Part shown: positions 36,118 to 46,524 of the stretch, one piece after another
Layout of the letters: the number at the start of each line of letters is the position of its first letter
Position numbering within the stretch: the stretch's first letter is position 1
NCBI GenBank assembly: GCA_021464415.1
Contig: CM038467.1
Location: forward strand, 28,761,248-28,825,247
Origin: Lonicera japonica
Lineage: Eukaryota; Streptophyta; Magnoliopsida; Dipsacales; Caprifoliaceae
Direction: 5' to 3'
DNA: 64,000 nucleotides
Made by a program: the position numbers and the translations under genes
The notes under the pieces: model-generated
The model's input: the letters and a program-made list of their open reading frames with translations, nothing else
What the model was told of the DNA's origin: nothing
Database searches by the model: none

Positions 36118-37234
36118 TTAGATTTTTTGTATTTTTGTCTATTTTAGAATAATGGTGGTAGTGGTAGATTGATTTAGGAGATTTTATTGGGGATAAGGGT
36201 TTGTTAGGACATTAGTGGATAAGGTAGTGGCAGGGCTTGGTTGCTTGTAAATTTCTATTTAAGATTTTTTCAGGTAAATAAAATGCAACTATGAATTGCA
36301 TATATCTTTGTGGAGTGTTATTTCTCTCAATATAAACCACCCTAGGAGGTCCTTGTCCCCTCGAAGCGGGATTATTGCCCCATTCTATCATTTTTTTTAT
36401 TTTTTAACAGGTTCTTAACATAATGAAATTAATGAGGCTCGAATCCTTGCGTTTGCAAGTGGTGGTAAACCAATGTGGTGGACTAATTTTTTGAAAATTA
36501 AATCTGAAGATAGGCCGAGGTAATGGGCTTAATTTGTGTACTTAATACTAATATATTTTGAAAACTAATTTAACAATATTTTTCCTAGTTTTTGCCAACA
36601 GGTGGGTAAACAGTAAACTTAATAACCAAAGTGGTTAAACTTGATGAATCCTCAGTAATGTGATGGACTAACAGAAAAAAAAAACACGGATAGATCCAAA
36701 ATTACCCTCAAGTACGAGCAATTTGATTATTGAACATGGGCAACAATCTTGGATATCCATGAGTGGTTTGTAGTTTGAAGGCACAGGATGGACTATTATA
36801 CGTTCATATCCATGTATTTAATATTTTTTACTTTATATTTTTCGAAAATTTCCTACTCATACAAATCTGCTAGGTACTTGGTTTATGTCTATTAAAACTA
36901 GAACGGGAACCACATAGGGTGCATCTGCGACTCGCTATAGATAATTTGAAATGGGAAACTAAAATGAATTATCAATTGGTTCATTGGTAACGAATGATTC
37001 CATACCTTGCTGCAGATCTCATTAATTGACTCCTAGTAAAGTTTCAACTGAAAAATGACAAAAAAGGAAACTCTAGATTATGTTGTAGCAAATCACCAAT
37101 AATTAAATCTGGGCTCGGTGTAGCTTTCAAATTTTATCGAAAAAAATATGAATGACTTGTTCCCCGTGTATAAGAATCATGACGCAGAAAACCATCTCTC
37201 TAGTATTTAGGTTGTTTATCAGTAGCAGAATTTT

Positions 37235-39754
37235 ACTCTGTTTTGTTTTGGTTTTTCAGTCTCGAATTCATTAGGGGACAAAATATATCCTAATGAAGTG
37301 TTAATGAACTTTTAAAGGAAAACTTATTGGATTGATTGTGAGATTAGTGTTCATTGAACTGTCTATTTTAAAACGAATGATCCATATTTGCTGTGTTTAC
37401 TTTAGAGTTATTTTCATCACTATAGAGGAGCACTACACACTGTTCTTAAAGACAATTTCCGTAATATATCATTGCATCAATTAAAATGGCTCATTGAACA
37501 ATTGTCAATTTCCGTAATCATTGCAACAATTATAATGGCTCAATGGACATTTGTTTCCCAGGATATAATGATTAGATCATATTGAGATATGGGGTGGGAA
37601 AAGCAGAGCCACTAACCGGATGAGTGGAACACATGACCTCTCACTACTTAGGAGTAAAGAGTCATGGTCAACTTGGCTAGGCCAAGTTGAGTAGAATCAG
37701 TATCTCTGTTGACTTGGTTATGTGGCTAACGTTTCTTACAAGACTTCACTGCAAAACTTACGAAAAGATATCCTGGGTAAGATATATTTAGTGTTCTCTG
37801 CTTTCTCCTTTCCTTGGTCCTTTTTGATTCTTCATAAAATAGAGTTCCCCTTTCGAAACGAAATATTTTATCGTAAGAGAAACCTTTTCCAGAAGAAAAA
37901 ACACACTTGTTATACACTAGGACATGTCCCTTTCAAGACATAATTCCTAAATCCTAAGAACGTGTCCCTTTGAAAAGACAGTCCCAGTGTCCATTGATAA
38001 CAGTTGAATACAAAAAAAATCTAAATTAATTTTAACTCGCTTATGATTATCAAGATTTTTTAACATAAAGTTCAAAGATGACTTATCTGCAAGCACCAAC
38101 ATTCTTCTCCGGGAACTATGTACATATTACAGGTCCTATACTCGTTTTAGTTGCACTCCTCTTCTTAAACTTCTCGCTTGATTCAACTATTTCTGTATCC
38201 ATCTTCTCTCTTTTTTATTTTACACGTGTGGTAGTATTATATTTTCATTGTAGTCTTCAAAGAAGTTACAAGAGTAGTGAAACACATATACAGTCTATGC
38301 CTGCATAAAGAGAAGAGAATGACCTTATACAGGTGTAAGCGACACCGGTTAGTGACTGCAAAAGACATCCGGTCACCAAATTAGAATATTTTGGTATAGG
38401 TTCCACAACTTTAGAGTAAGTTCATTGGAGGACTTACCATTATCACCAATTCAAGGTCTCGTCAATCACTTTTCACTGTCAAACCTAGAGCGACCATATT
38501 GAAAAACCATTTGAAGTGTTGGTAGCTCCATAAAGTGCAGTAAAAATGACCAAACAATGCAATTCTCCCATTTTAACCCATTCCCACTTGACAATGGTTG
38601 TCTTAGGCTTATTTGCAGGGCCATGCCACAATATGCTTGTATATATAGAATGGGAAAACTTGTAGTTCATCAAAAGCCAGTTCCAAAGTGTTTTCAAGAA
38701 ATTTCATTTTTCTTTCTTTTATTTGCAAAATTTCCTTTCTCAGAAGCTTTTCTCTCAAAATCATTTTTTGTTCTCAAATCCTTCCTTCTATCAATAGAAC
38801 CTATCTTTCCTTCTTTCTTCTTATATTTTGAAACTTGAGAAGTTTCCTCTTGAGCATTAAAAACTTGAGACTCTAATGCAACCTTGTTCAGGTTCCAAGA
38901 CTCGCTTTTTAATAAAATGCTCACATTTTATAATTATATCCTCCAAGCTTCTTTTAATTGATCCTCTAGCCCAAGTTTAACATTTAAATCGTTTTAAAAT
39001 TTCTGACTTAAATAATTCAGTTCTTTTTTACATTGCATTTTGTTTTTCACATGTTTAAAATTTCCCAGTTTTTAAAACCAATCATTTTTAAAAAGCTCGG
39101 TTTTCTCTTTTCAAGACCTTTCACTTTGCTACTATAGATAGGCTTTATCTGAAACTACTCTTGCTGAAAAATGGGTTATGGATGACGAATCACTTCTCTC
39201 AATGATGTACCAGAGGACACAGCTCCTTGGCCTCCTGTTAGTTATCACCTTAGATCAAATAATTAATTATATGGTTTGGTCAAGGTCGTGTTTTATCTTC
39301 TGCTCTTTGAGGGAATTGGTGGAGATGCAGGATCAGGTTACTTTGGGAGTCTTTTCCCAATTACTCTAGACATAAAAGAAATACCCAGCAACATCTCAAG
39401 GAAGCATGAACTCTTCTAAGAATGAAAAGTTCATGGTTGAGCCCCCGGCTCCTCGAAGGCCCTGTTTTCATGCATTTAGGAAATAGAAGAAGTTTGTAAC
39501 TTGCTTAATTGCTTTGGCTCTCTCGAACTGAGAGCCAGAGTATATCTTCATATGTAAAACAAGAGCTTCATAATAATGAAATTCAACAAAACACTAAAGG
39601 GATGTAACACCAAATAACATAACAAGATGCTAAAATAAATAAATACTATTTTCCAACATAAATGACTAGGCCACCTCGCACATCATCAGTACCTACCCAC
39701 AACCCCTGAACCCACACATATGCAACTTTTTTCAATGTTCTTATTTGAATTTTT
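37235..39754. other. CC-NLR upstream region, no gene seen
   Basis: 2.5 kb without a recognisable coding exon or bounded transposon; short frames at 37722, 38078, 38557 and 39178 lack domains. It may be promoter or the long 5' UTR intron of the CC-NLR. The sequence GGCTCTCTCGAACTGAGAGCC (near 39515) forms a 7-bp stem. Confidence 0.4.
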
Positions 39755-39763
39755 GTGGTACAG
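39752..39763 (+). promoter_or_regulatory. Likely 3' splice acceptor of a 5' UTR intron
   Basis: A T-rich tract (39728-39756) leads to GTGGTACAG, ending 15 bp before the CC-NLR ATG at 39779. If used, the gene has a spliced leader. Confidence 0.45.
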
Positions 39764-39778
39764 GTTCTAAGTTGGGTA

Positions 39779-42700
39779 ATGGCTGAGATAATTGGAGCAG
39801 GTGCTGGTGTGCTGTCGGCAATGGTGGCCGTCTACCAACTATTGATGGACAAAATCGAAGCTTCAAAAGATTTGGAGGGGATCTGCAAAAATTTGGATGA
39901 GGCTATGCAAATGCTGTGTGCAGCACGGGATGATCGCGAGCACATATTTAAGGCACACCGTTCAAGAAAGGAGCGAACCAAAACATATAGTGCCTGGCTC
40001 GGCAGAGTAAGAAAGTTGGAAGGTGAAGTGAACGGAATGAAAGCGAAGTATGACAGGCAAAAAAGAAAGATAAACATGTTAAAACTTTCTCGTTCAAATT
40101 TGGGTGGAGAGATGAAAACCAAGAGTTTAGAGGCCCTCAGTCTTTACAAGGAGGTCTTAACAGATATGTTAGTGGAAAGGGATCCCGAACCTGTCCTAAA
40201 GATGAAAGCACCAAACATAAAAGAAGTACCTACACATCAAAAGTATTTGGAGTTGATACTACGTCATCTAAAAGACTCTAGAGTTAAAGGTATCAGAGTG
40301 CTGGGGCAGTTTGGTGTAGGGAAAACAGTGGTCATGCAGAACTTGAATAACCATGAAGATGTAGCTAAGATGTTTGAATTAGTCATCTGGGTTAAGGTTT
40401 CAAATAACAGCAAGAATTTTAGCATCAGGGAAATGCAGGAAGATATTGTTACAAGATTGAAGGTTGATATGGAAGGCAAGTACAATTACACGGAGAGAAT
40501 AAGAGACGAGTTAGAGGGAAAGAAGTCTTTGTTGCTTCTTGACGGTGTTAATGAAGACCTTGATTTAGAAAAAATTGGAATTCATCCTAATGATGAGAGC
40601 GGCAGCAAGATAGTATTGACAACTAGGTTGAATCGTGTTTGTCACTCGATGGTGAACCGGGTGATCGAAATTGAAAGATTAAGTTACGACGAAGCACGAG
40701 ACATGTTTCAAAAGGTTTTGGGTCACTCAAGAACTTGGCGAGTTATGCGAGAAGTTATTGAATATTGTTACGGTCTTCCATTTTTAATACAAACAGTAGC
40801 AAGCGCTTTCAAAAATAGAGATACTGAGGAGAGCTGGGACATAGGGTTGAGTAATTTAAAATATTTTCCTGATAAAGGAGATCCTTCCATTCAGATTGTA
40901 TATAAATATTTAGAATTTTGTTGTAACGAGTTGAAGGGCGTTCAAAAGGATTGCTTTCTATATAGTGCAATGTTTTCAGAAGAGAGTGACATAAACACAC
41001 ATTGTTTATTGGATTGCTGGGCTGCTGAAGATTTGTGCGGCACTAACCAGGCACGTGCATATGGGCGTCAAATATTAGAAGAGCTTAAGACAATGTCATT
41101 ACTCGAAGAAGGTCTGTGTGGTCGTGGGGAAAATGTTAGGATGCACAAATTGATCCGAAAAGTTGCATTGGATAAGTTGTTAGCTGATGATAGACGTAAA
41201 CATCTGGTGAGAACAGGTGCACTATTGCAAGATCCCCCAAAGGTCGAAGACTGGAACCAGAAGGATCGAATCTCTTTGGTTGACAACAACTTAACAGTCA
41301 TACCAGAATGCCCAGATTCTCCTTTCCTTTTCACACTCTTTCTACAGAAAAATCGAAGTTTGAACCATATTCATACAATTTTCTTTGAGAATATGGGAAA
41401 TCTTCGAATTCTGAACCTGCAAAATACTGGAATTGCATCACTCCCATCTTCATTATGGAAGCTGAAACTTCTGAAAGTTCTCTATTTAAATGGTTGTACT
41501 AGGCTGTTGAAGCTTCCTTTTGAAATAAGAGAACTGGCAAGTCTCGAAGTGCTTGATATACGAGGCACCGGAGTCGAGATTATACACAAGCCTTTTCCCT
41601 ATTCAAAAATTCAATTTGTTAGTGGGCTCATTCAGAAAGTAGTATTTGGAGAAGCCCATCCTCATCCATGGACGCCCATCCCCAACATTGGGAGTCTGCC
41701 TCATTTGAAGCGTTTGTTGGTGTCCTTCAATAGTTTTGGCAATGAAAATGTTTCTCGACATGTTTTACATTTTCATAACGAGATCTCCAATATCCCTCCT
41801 GCATTGGAAGAGCTGGTCATTGATGTGAATTCATACAAGAAATTTTGCGACAAGATGATAAATGTTGTGAGAAATAGTGTAGCTGCCATGAAAAATCTGA
41901 CAACTCTCAAGTTTCTTTTTAAAGATTGTGTTGAAGAAGTCATAAAGGTGGTGGCTGGTACTAAAAGAACCTACTTTCCCGAAGCCGGTGATCTTGCGAG
42001 TTTCCTCGAGAAGACGAACAACTTCGACTCAAAATTGTCGTTTGAAGTTTACATTGGCTGCTCTATCTCATCACATCAAATTCCCGAGATTAACCAATAT
42101 CAGAGGTACCTGAAAATTTGCAACGCGAAGAGCTGTGAACCCACCACCAGCGTTAGTGAGGTGCTTTCTAGATCCGATGCATTTGAATTGGTTAGCCACT
42201 GTGAGCTTGAGCATGTATCCCAGCTTGGAACCACAAGCTTCGACGGGGTCAAAGGTTGTCTAGTTGAAGGCTGCAACAAAATTGTAGCAATAGCTGATGG
42301 TAACTGCCCCATGGACGGCCCAATGCTACCAAACTTATTAGAATTATACATGAAGAAATTGCCGCGGTTGAAAAGCATATGGAGGGGTGGGCCCTTGAAG
42401 GTGGGCAGCCTGTTTAGTCTGAGGACCCTGCTAATTGAGGATTGCTTCGCAATTCAAGAGCTATTCACTGATTCTGGGATCAGAGTCCTCCCAAATCTGA
42501 GGAAGCTAATGCTTGTTAATTTGCAAAATTTAACAAGCATTTGCACGAATTTCCCTTCTGATCAGTGGCCAGCCTTAGAAGAACTGAAGATACATGGGTG
42601 TCCCCTTTTAACCGGTTTACCCTTTGAAGACAAGAACGCGATGAAGCTGAGGAAGCTAATACTTCTCGATATGAACAATTTAACGATTTGCGCAAATGAG

Positions 42701-43036
42701 TCTGTGCAGTGGCCGGCCTTAGAGAAGCTGAAGATACATGGCTGTGTCAGTTTGTCTTCATTGCCTTTGAGCAAAGATAGCACAATTAATCTGAGGAAGT
42801 TAACACTTCTTGATCTGCCAAACTTAACAACTCTTTGCACAGCTGAGTCACTTGAGTGGTCTGCCTTAGAGAAGCTCAAGATACAAGGGTGTCCAAGTTT
42901 GACTGAGTTACCTTTTAAGCAAGGTAAGGCATTGAAGCTAAGGTCAGTTCAAGCATCACAAAAGTGGTGGGAGGCACTGAAAGGGCTAGACTCCGAGGTC
43001 AAACAACGTCTTCATCAGGTTTATCGCTCCCTTTAG
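39779..43036 (+). CDS. CC-NB-LRR immune receptor (G10/RPS2-like), single coding exon
   Basis: The ATG at 39779 in GGTAATGGCTG gives 1085 aa; upstream codons of the frame (from 39755) lack ATG and overlap a splice acceptor. Order: CC domain (1-150) with WLGRVRKLEGEV and no EDVID motif, as in G10-CC NLRs; NB-ARC with P-loop GQFGVGKT (176-183), kinase-2 SLLLLDGVNE (250-259), GSKIVLTTR (275-283), GLPF (332-335) and MHK at the MHD site (455-457); LRRs from about 500, including NLRILNLQNTGIASLP; and three 48-50 aa C-terminal repeats (907-1053). Such proteins act at the plasma membrane or in the cytosol against effectors. The frame is intact, but the P-loop has Phe for Gly, kinase-2 has Gly for the second Asp, and Lys replaces Asp of MHD. 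It may be a non-canonical sensor, a helper-dependent receptor or a relaxing gene. Confidence 0.95.
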   Translation: MAEIIGAGAGVLSAMVAVYQLLMDKIEASKDLEGICKNLDEAMQMLCAARDDREHIFKAHRSRKERTKTYSAWLGRVRKLEGEVNGMKAKYDRQKRKINMLKLSRSNLGGEMKTKSLEALSLYKEVLTDMLVERDPEPVLKMKAPNIKEVPTHQKYLELILRHLKDSRVKGIRVLGQFGVGKTVVMQNLNNHEDVAKMFELVIWVKVSNNSKNFSIREMQEDIVTRLKVDMEGKYNYTERIRDELEGKKSLLLLDGVNEDLDLEKIGIHPNDESGSKIVLTTRLNRVCHSMVNRVIEIERLSYDEARDMFQKVLGHSRTWRVMREVIEYCYGLPFLIQTVASAFKNRDTEESWDIGLSNLKYFPDKGDPSIQIVYKYLEFCCNELKGVQKDCFLYSAMFSEESDINTHCLLDCWAAEDLCGTNQARAYGRQILEELKTMSLLEEGLCGRGENVRMHKLIRKVALDKLLADDRRKHLVRTGALLQDPPKVEDWNQKDRISLVDNNLTVIPECPDSPFLFTLFLQKNRSLNHIHTIFFENMGNLRILNLQNTGIASLPSSLWKLKLLKVLYLNGCTRLLKLPFEIRELASLEVLDIRGTGVEIIHKPFPYSKIQFVSGLIQKVVFGEAHPHPWTPIPNIGSLPHLKRLLVSFNSFGNENVSRHVLHFHNEISNIPPALEELVIDVNSYKKFCDKMINVVRNSVAAMKNLTTLKFLFKDCVEEVIKVVAGTKRTYFPEAGDLASFLEKTNNFDSKLSFEVYIGCSISSHQIPEINQYQRYLKICNAKSCEPTTSVSEVLSRSDAFELVSHCELEHVSQLGTTSFDGVKGCLVEGCNKIVAIADGNCPMDGPMLPNLLELYMKKLPRLKSIWRGGPLKVGSLFSLRTLLIEDCFAIQELFTDSGIRVLPNLRKLMLVNLQNLTSICTNFPSDQWPALEELKIHGCPLLTGLPFEDKNAMKLRKLILLDMNNLTICANESVQWPALEKLKIHGCVSLSSLPLSKDSTINLRKLTLLDLPNLTTLCTAESLEWSALEKLKIQGCPSLTELPFKQGKALKLRSVQASQKWWEALKGLDSEVKQRLHQVYRSL
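42497..42937 (+). repeat. Three tandem 144-150 bp repeats in the CC-NLR 3' end
   Basis: Units start at 42497 (150 bp), 42647 (144 bp) and 42791 (147 bp), each beginning CTGAGGAAG and keeping the frame. Each encodes LRKL..L....LT..C followed by W.ALE.LKI.GC..L..LP, an LRR pair. They arose by in-frame duplication within the LRR. Confidence 0.9.
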
Positions 43037-43845
43037 GTAATGTCTTTTGTTCAGGACTTGGTTTTTCTCCGTTACCCCAATTTCCCTAATCTATTTTGAG
43101 GGATGAACAGTTTTTTTTTTCCATGATATTTGGACGGGATGATCTCTACAATGAATAGATCATATCCACAAAATTTCAACAAGAAATTCAAACCAGAATT
43201 GGATCTGCTAAAAATTTGATATTTATGTTCATTTTCATCCATTGGAAGTTTAGATGATTATTTCGCCCACTTCTAAATTGAATCTTCTGATGAAATTTAT
43301 CATAAAATTGGAGGAATGGGGATGAGGTAATGGACAAGAGTTTCAATTATTAATTGCTTCCCAATCAAACTGTTGGCCCAAGTGAAAAAGCGACCAAAAC
43401 ACCTCTGGCCTTTTGACGAGGGTTCCAACGCAGTAGTGCTTTGGTATACTTGAATCCCCAACCCCACCAGCTAAATACCTCCTTCCATTTGTTTTCCAAA
43501 CAAGTTTAGGTTTTAAATGATTGGCTGCTTTGTTATAGAAATTCTAGAGTTGACAAGATTATTGTATAAATTGGTCTATTTGTAAAATTCCTTTTTGATT
43601 TTCCTCAAATCCTACATTTAGCTTAACACCTCACAAGACCATGACCAGAATACACGGGCACATATTAAGAGCATCTCCGATGTAATTATGACTAAAGAAA
43701 ATTGGGGTGCCATGTAGAATTTACAGGTAGGGGGCTGTGGTGGATTTAGAAATTCATTAAGAGAAGGGGACTTATTAATAGGAATGGACCTATATGGGGC
43801 TAAAGAGAGAGGGGGTGTGGGGGTAATGGTGGGATATTTAACCTA
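43037..43845. other. 3' flank of the CC-NLR, no gene seen
   Basis: It should hold the 3' UTR and terminator of the CC-NLR. No repeat boundaries were found before the hAT-like element. Confidence 0.4.
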
Positions 43846-44999
43846 TATATGATTAGGGGTGTTCAAAAACCGAACCGGACCGACAAACCGAAAAAACCGA
43901 ACCGGAAAATGGATCGATTTGGACCGGACCATTTGAATTCGGTCCAGTCCGGTCTAAATTTTAAAGGACCGAATCATTTCGGTCCAGTCTTCGGTCTTGC
44001 ATTTTAACATTACGGTCGGACCGGACCGGACCGGTTATAATATATATATATTTAAATATATATTATTAATATATAATATTAATACTAAAATTAGGACCCT
44101 CACACTCACTCTGCAAACACCAAACTCACGCCGCTCTCCTTCCTCTCCCACAAGGCCACACCCGTTCCCTCAAACCCTCACTGAAACAAACGTATCTCTC
44201 TCTCTCTCTCCCCATAAACATGGCTTCTCCCGCCGATCCCCCTCACTCTTCTCCCGCCGATCCTGCTGTCACATCTCCCCCGATCCCGTCGATCCCGTCG
44301 ATCCCACTCTCACTTCACCAAATACCGGTATTTTCCATCTCTTCTCTCGTTTCTTTTCTTGGAGTTGTTTGATGGCTGAATATTTAGTTGTTTAATGGTA
44401 CTACGAAATGGTTAAATCTTCCATCTCTTCTCTCGTCTCTGTTCTATGATTAAATCTTCAACAAACGAAATGGTACTACGAAAAAAAATTTCCTTTTTTT
44501 ATTTAGTTTTGCTTAAATTAATTAATTTATCCCCCTTTTTATGCAAGATGTGTTCATTTAGATTTTTTTGATTTTGTCGTGCTTGATGTCTTCATTTCAT
44601 TCCCTCTTGCTTCCTTTACTTGGCTTTTCTGGTGATGGATGATTGTTTTGTTATTAATTTTCATCCTTTCTATTTATGGATGAGATATTTGCTGGGAATT
44701 GGTCCATTTTTAGTATTGATCGGTTTATAGGCATTATAACTGAACCAACCGAAAATTTTTGGAAGCTTTTTATGTTTTAAAATTAAATATTTGGTTCCTC
44801 TAGAGTAGTAAAAATTATTATAGAGTAGATTTAGAAAATCTAGACATCTGGCTTAATTTAGACTAGTCTTCAAAAAAAAGTGTATTATTCTAATGAAATT
44901 CAAAATCTGAATCGTCAAATTTTAATGTAATGGTTCAGATTTTGCAATGCTACTCTGAAATAATTCTCAAAAGCTGAGAATGAAGATTGTTTGAAGATG

Positions 45000-45170
45000 G
45001 TTTGAGTGTTTGGACTTTGTATTTGGACTTTGTATTTTTGTTTTGGACTTCGTATGTGGACTTTTGTATTTTTATTAAGTTTGGACTTTGTATGTGGACT
45101 TTGTATTTTTATTAAGTTTGGATTTTGTATGTGGACTTTGTATTTTTATTAAGTTTGGACTTCGTAATGA
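45000..45170. repeat. Tandem repeat of TTTGGACTTTGTATGTGGAC units
   Basis: Three to four degenerate units of about 50 bp, each with GGACTTTGTAT and TTTTTATTAAG blocks, inside the hAT-like element. Confidence 0.8.
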
Positions 45171-45282
45171 CTAGTAAGTATGAATTAGTCTAAGTTCATA
45201 CTATTGCTTCGTATTGTGGACTGTTTTGAATTGATGCGTTTGTGCTTATTTTCATGCTATTTGTGCTTTTTTGTGTGTGGAT

Positions 45283-45515
45283 GCTGTTTTTTTTAAGCTG
45301 CCTTTGTGCTGTTTTTTTTGAAGTTGCTGTTTTTTTTAAGCTGCCTTTGTGCTATTTTTTTTGAAGCTGCTGTTTTTTTTTTAGCTGCCTTTATGCTGTT
45401 TTTTTTTGAAGCTGCTGTTTTTTTTAAGTTGCCTTTATGCTGTTTTTTTGAAACTGCTGTTTTTTTTAAGCTGCCGCCTTTGTGCTGTTTTTTTCTTTTT
45501 GAAGTTGCCTTTATG
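45283..45515. repeat. Tandem repeat of GCTGTTTTTTTTAAGCTGCC units
   Basis: About five units of 40-50 bp alternate GCTGTTTTTTTT, AAGCTGCCTTTGTGC and GAAGTTGCT blocks. Frames read through it give Phe/Leu-rich strings that are not real proteins. Confidence 0.85.
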
Positions 45516-45767
45516 CAGAAAATGCAAAAAAAAACAATTCATATATTATTGTTGTGCTAATTTTATTTTTCTTTATCATAATACAACTTTTGGGCCCAAA
45601 AAAAATTCCCAGACCGACCGGAACTGGACCGAACCGATCTGGTCCGGTCTTTATAGACGTTTCGGTCCGGTCCGGTCTTCTATTTTTTGGGACCGAAATT
45701 TTCGGTCCGGTCCGGTCTTTGGCAATTCGGTCCAGTCAAGAGGACCGTGCACACCCCTATATATGAT

Positions 45768-46524
45768 ACTAGATTAGTTGCACATATTATATAATTTGGG
45801 GAGAATGTTTTAATAATAATGAAAAATGGTTTGTTGGTTGAAGAGGGTGTAAATCGTTATTTTTCCTTAGTTCAAATCAAATGTTACTTCAAGTAAAATT
45901 CTTTTAGCCAGTTTTTTAGGTTCATCTAAAAATCTTTGGTATTTTTAATTTTTATCCACTCAATTGAAATTTTGGATCCACCACTGTGCTTATTAACATG
46001 TGCGAGATGTGACTATAATTTTATCTAAAGCTAAAATTTCTTACAAGTTAAAATTAACAAGTGTGAAACGTGACTGTAATATTTTATTCAAAGCTAAAAT
46101 TTCTTAGAAGTTAAAATTAGTAAAAGTGCTAAAATTATAAGGTTAAATAGAAAAAAATGCTAAGAAATTATTTTTTTGTGACTATTAGAGTTTTGGTTAC
46201 CTTTTAAGGTACAAATTTATTTAATTGGTGCAACCCACTAATGTGCTTGCTTATTGCAGGTGGTAATAAATTGATGGTGGAACGTTACTTATTTCAAAGG
46301 TGGGTAATAAATTGATGATGGGTGGATAAGGTAATCAGAGGGTAACAATCAAAGAAAGCATTGCACAAAGATCAGTGTCAGTAATTCTGTCAAGTTTCAC
46401 TCAGCCTCTGTTGTTGTTTCTTAATTTCTTATTTTTCTCGTGTTTCTTTACCCGCTGATTATGTTTTTCTTTTCTTTTTTTGTTTTTTAGGTGATTGTGT
46501 CTTGCTCCTTACTTATAATTTTTT
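45768..46524. other. No gene seen
   Basis: AT-rich sequence with direct repeats of an AAGCTAAAATTTCTTA phrase (46027 and 46093 areas). Confidence 0.35.

Larger units (their letters stand above)
35093..37234. repeat. Tandem duplication unit 2 (2142 bp)
   Basis: Direct repeat of 32949-35092, starting ACTCACTTTTCATTTAG and ending TCAGTAGCAGAATTTT. The next bases (ACTCTG) resemble the unit start, so short homology at ACTCT may have guided the duplication. Confidence 0.9.
43854..45759. mobile_element. Non-autonomous hAT-like element, 1.9 kb, exact 8-bp TSD
   Basis: It starts TAGGGGTGTTC and ends GCACACCCCTA; both flanks are TATATGAT (43846-43853 and 45760-45767), an exact 8-bp duplication. Subterminal zones are dense in ACCGGACCG and its complement. 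Inside, an ATG at 44220 opens a short frame of Ser/Pro/Asp-rich type (MASPADPPHSSPADPAV), which resembles the low-complexity start of hAT transposases but ends without a BED finger. The rest is repeats. It is probably a deletion derivative. Confidence 0.9.

Noticed and set aside
39755..39778. Upstream start for the CC-NLR
   Set aside because: The extension begins with GTG, not ATG, and overlaps a splice acceptor; the family usually begins near MAEIIG-type sequence.
45283..45515. CRISPR-like regularly spaced repeats
   Set aside because: Units are contiguous, T-rich and degenerate, without unique spacers, in plant nuclear DNA.
45306..45560. Phe/Leu-rich frame as a small membrane protein
   Set aside because: It is the translation of a T-rich tandem repeat inside a hAT-like element.
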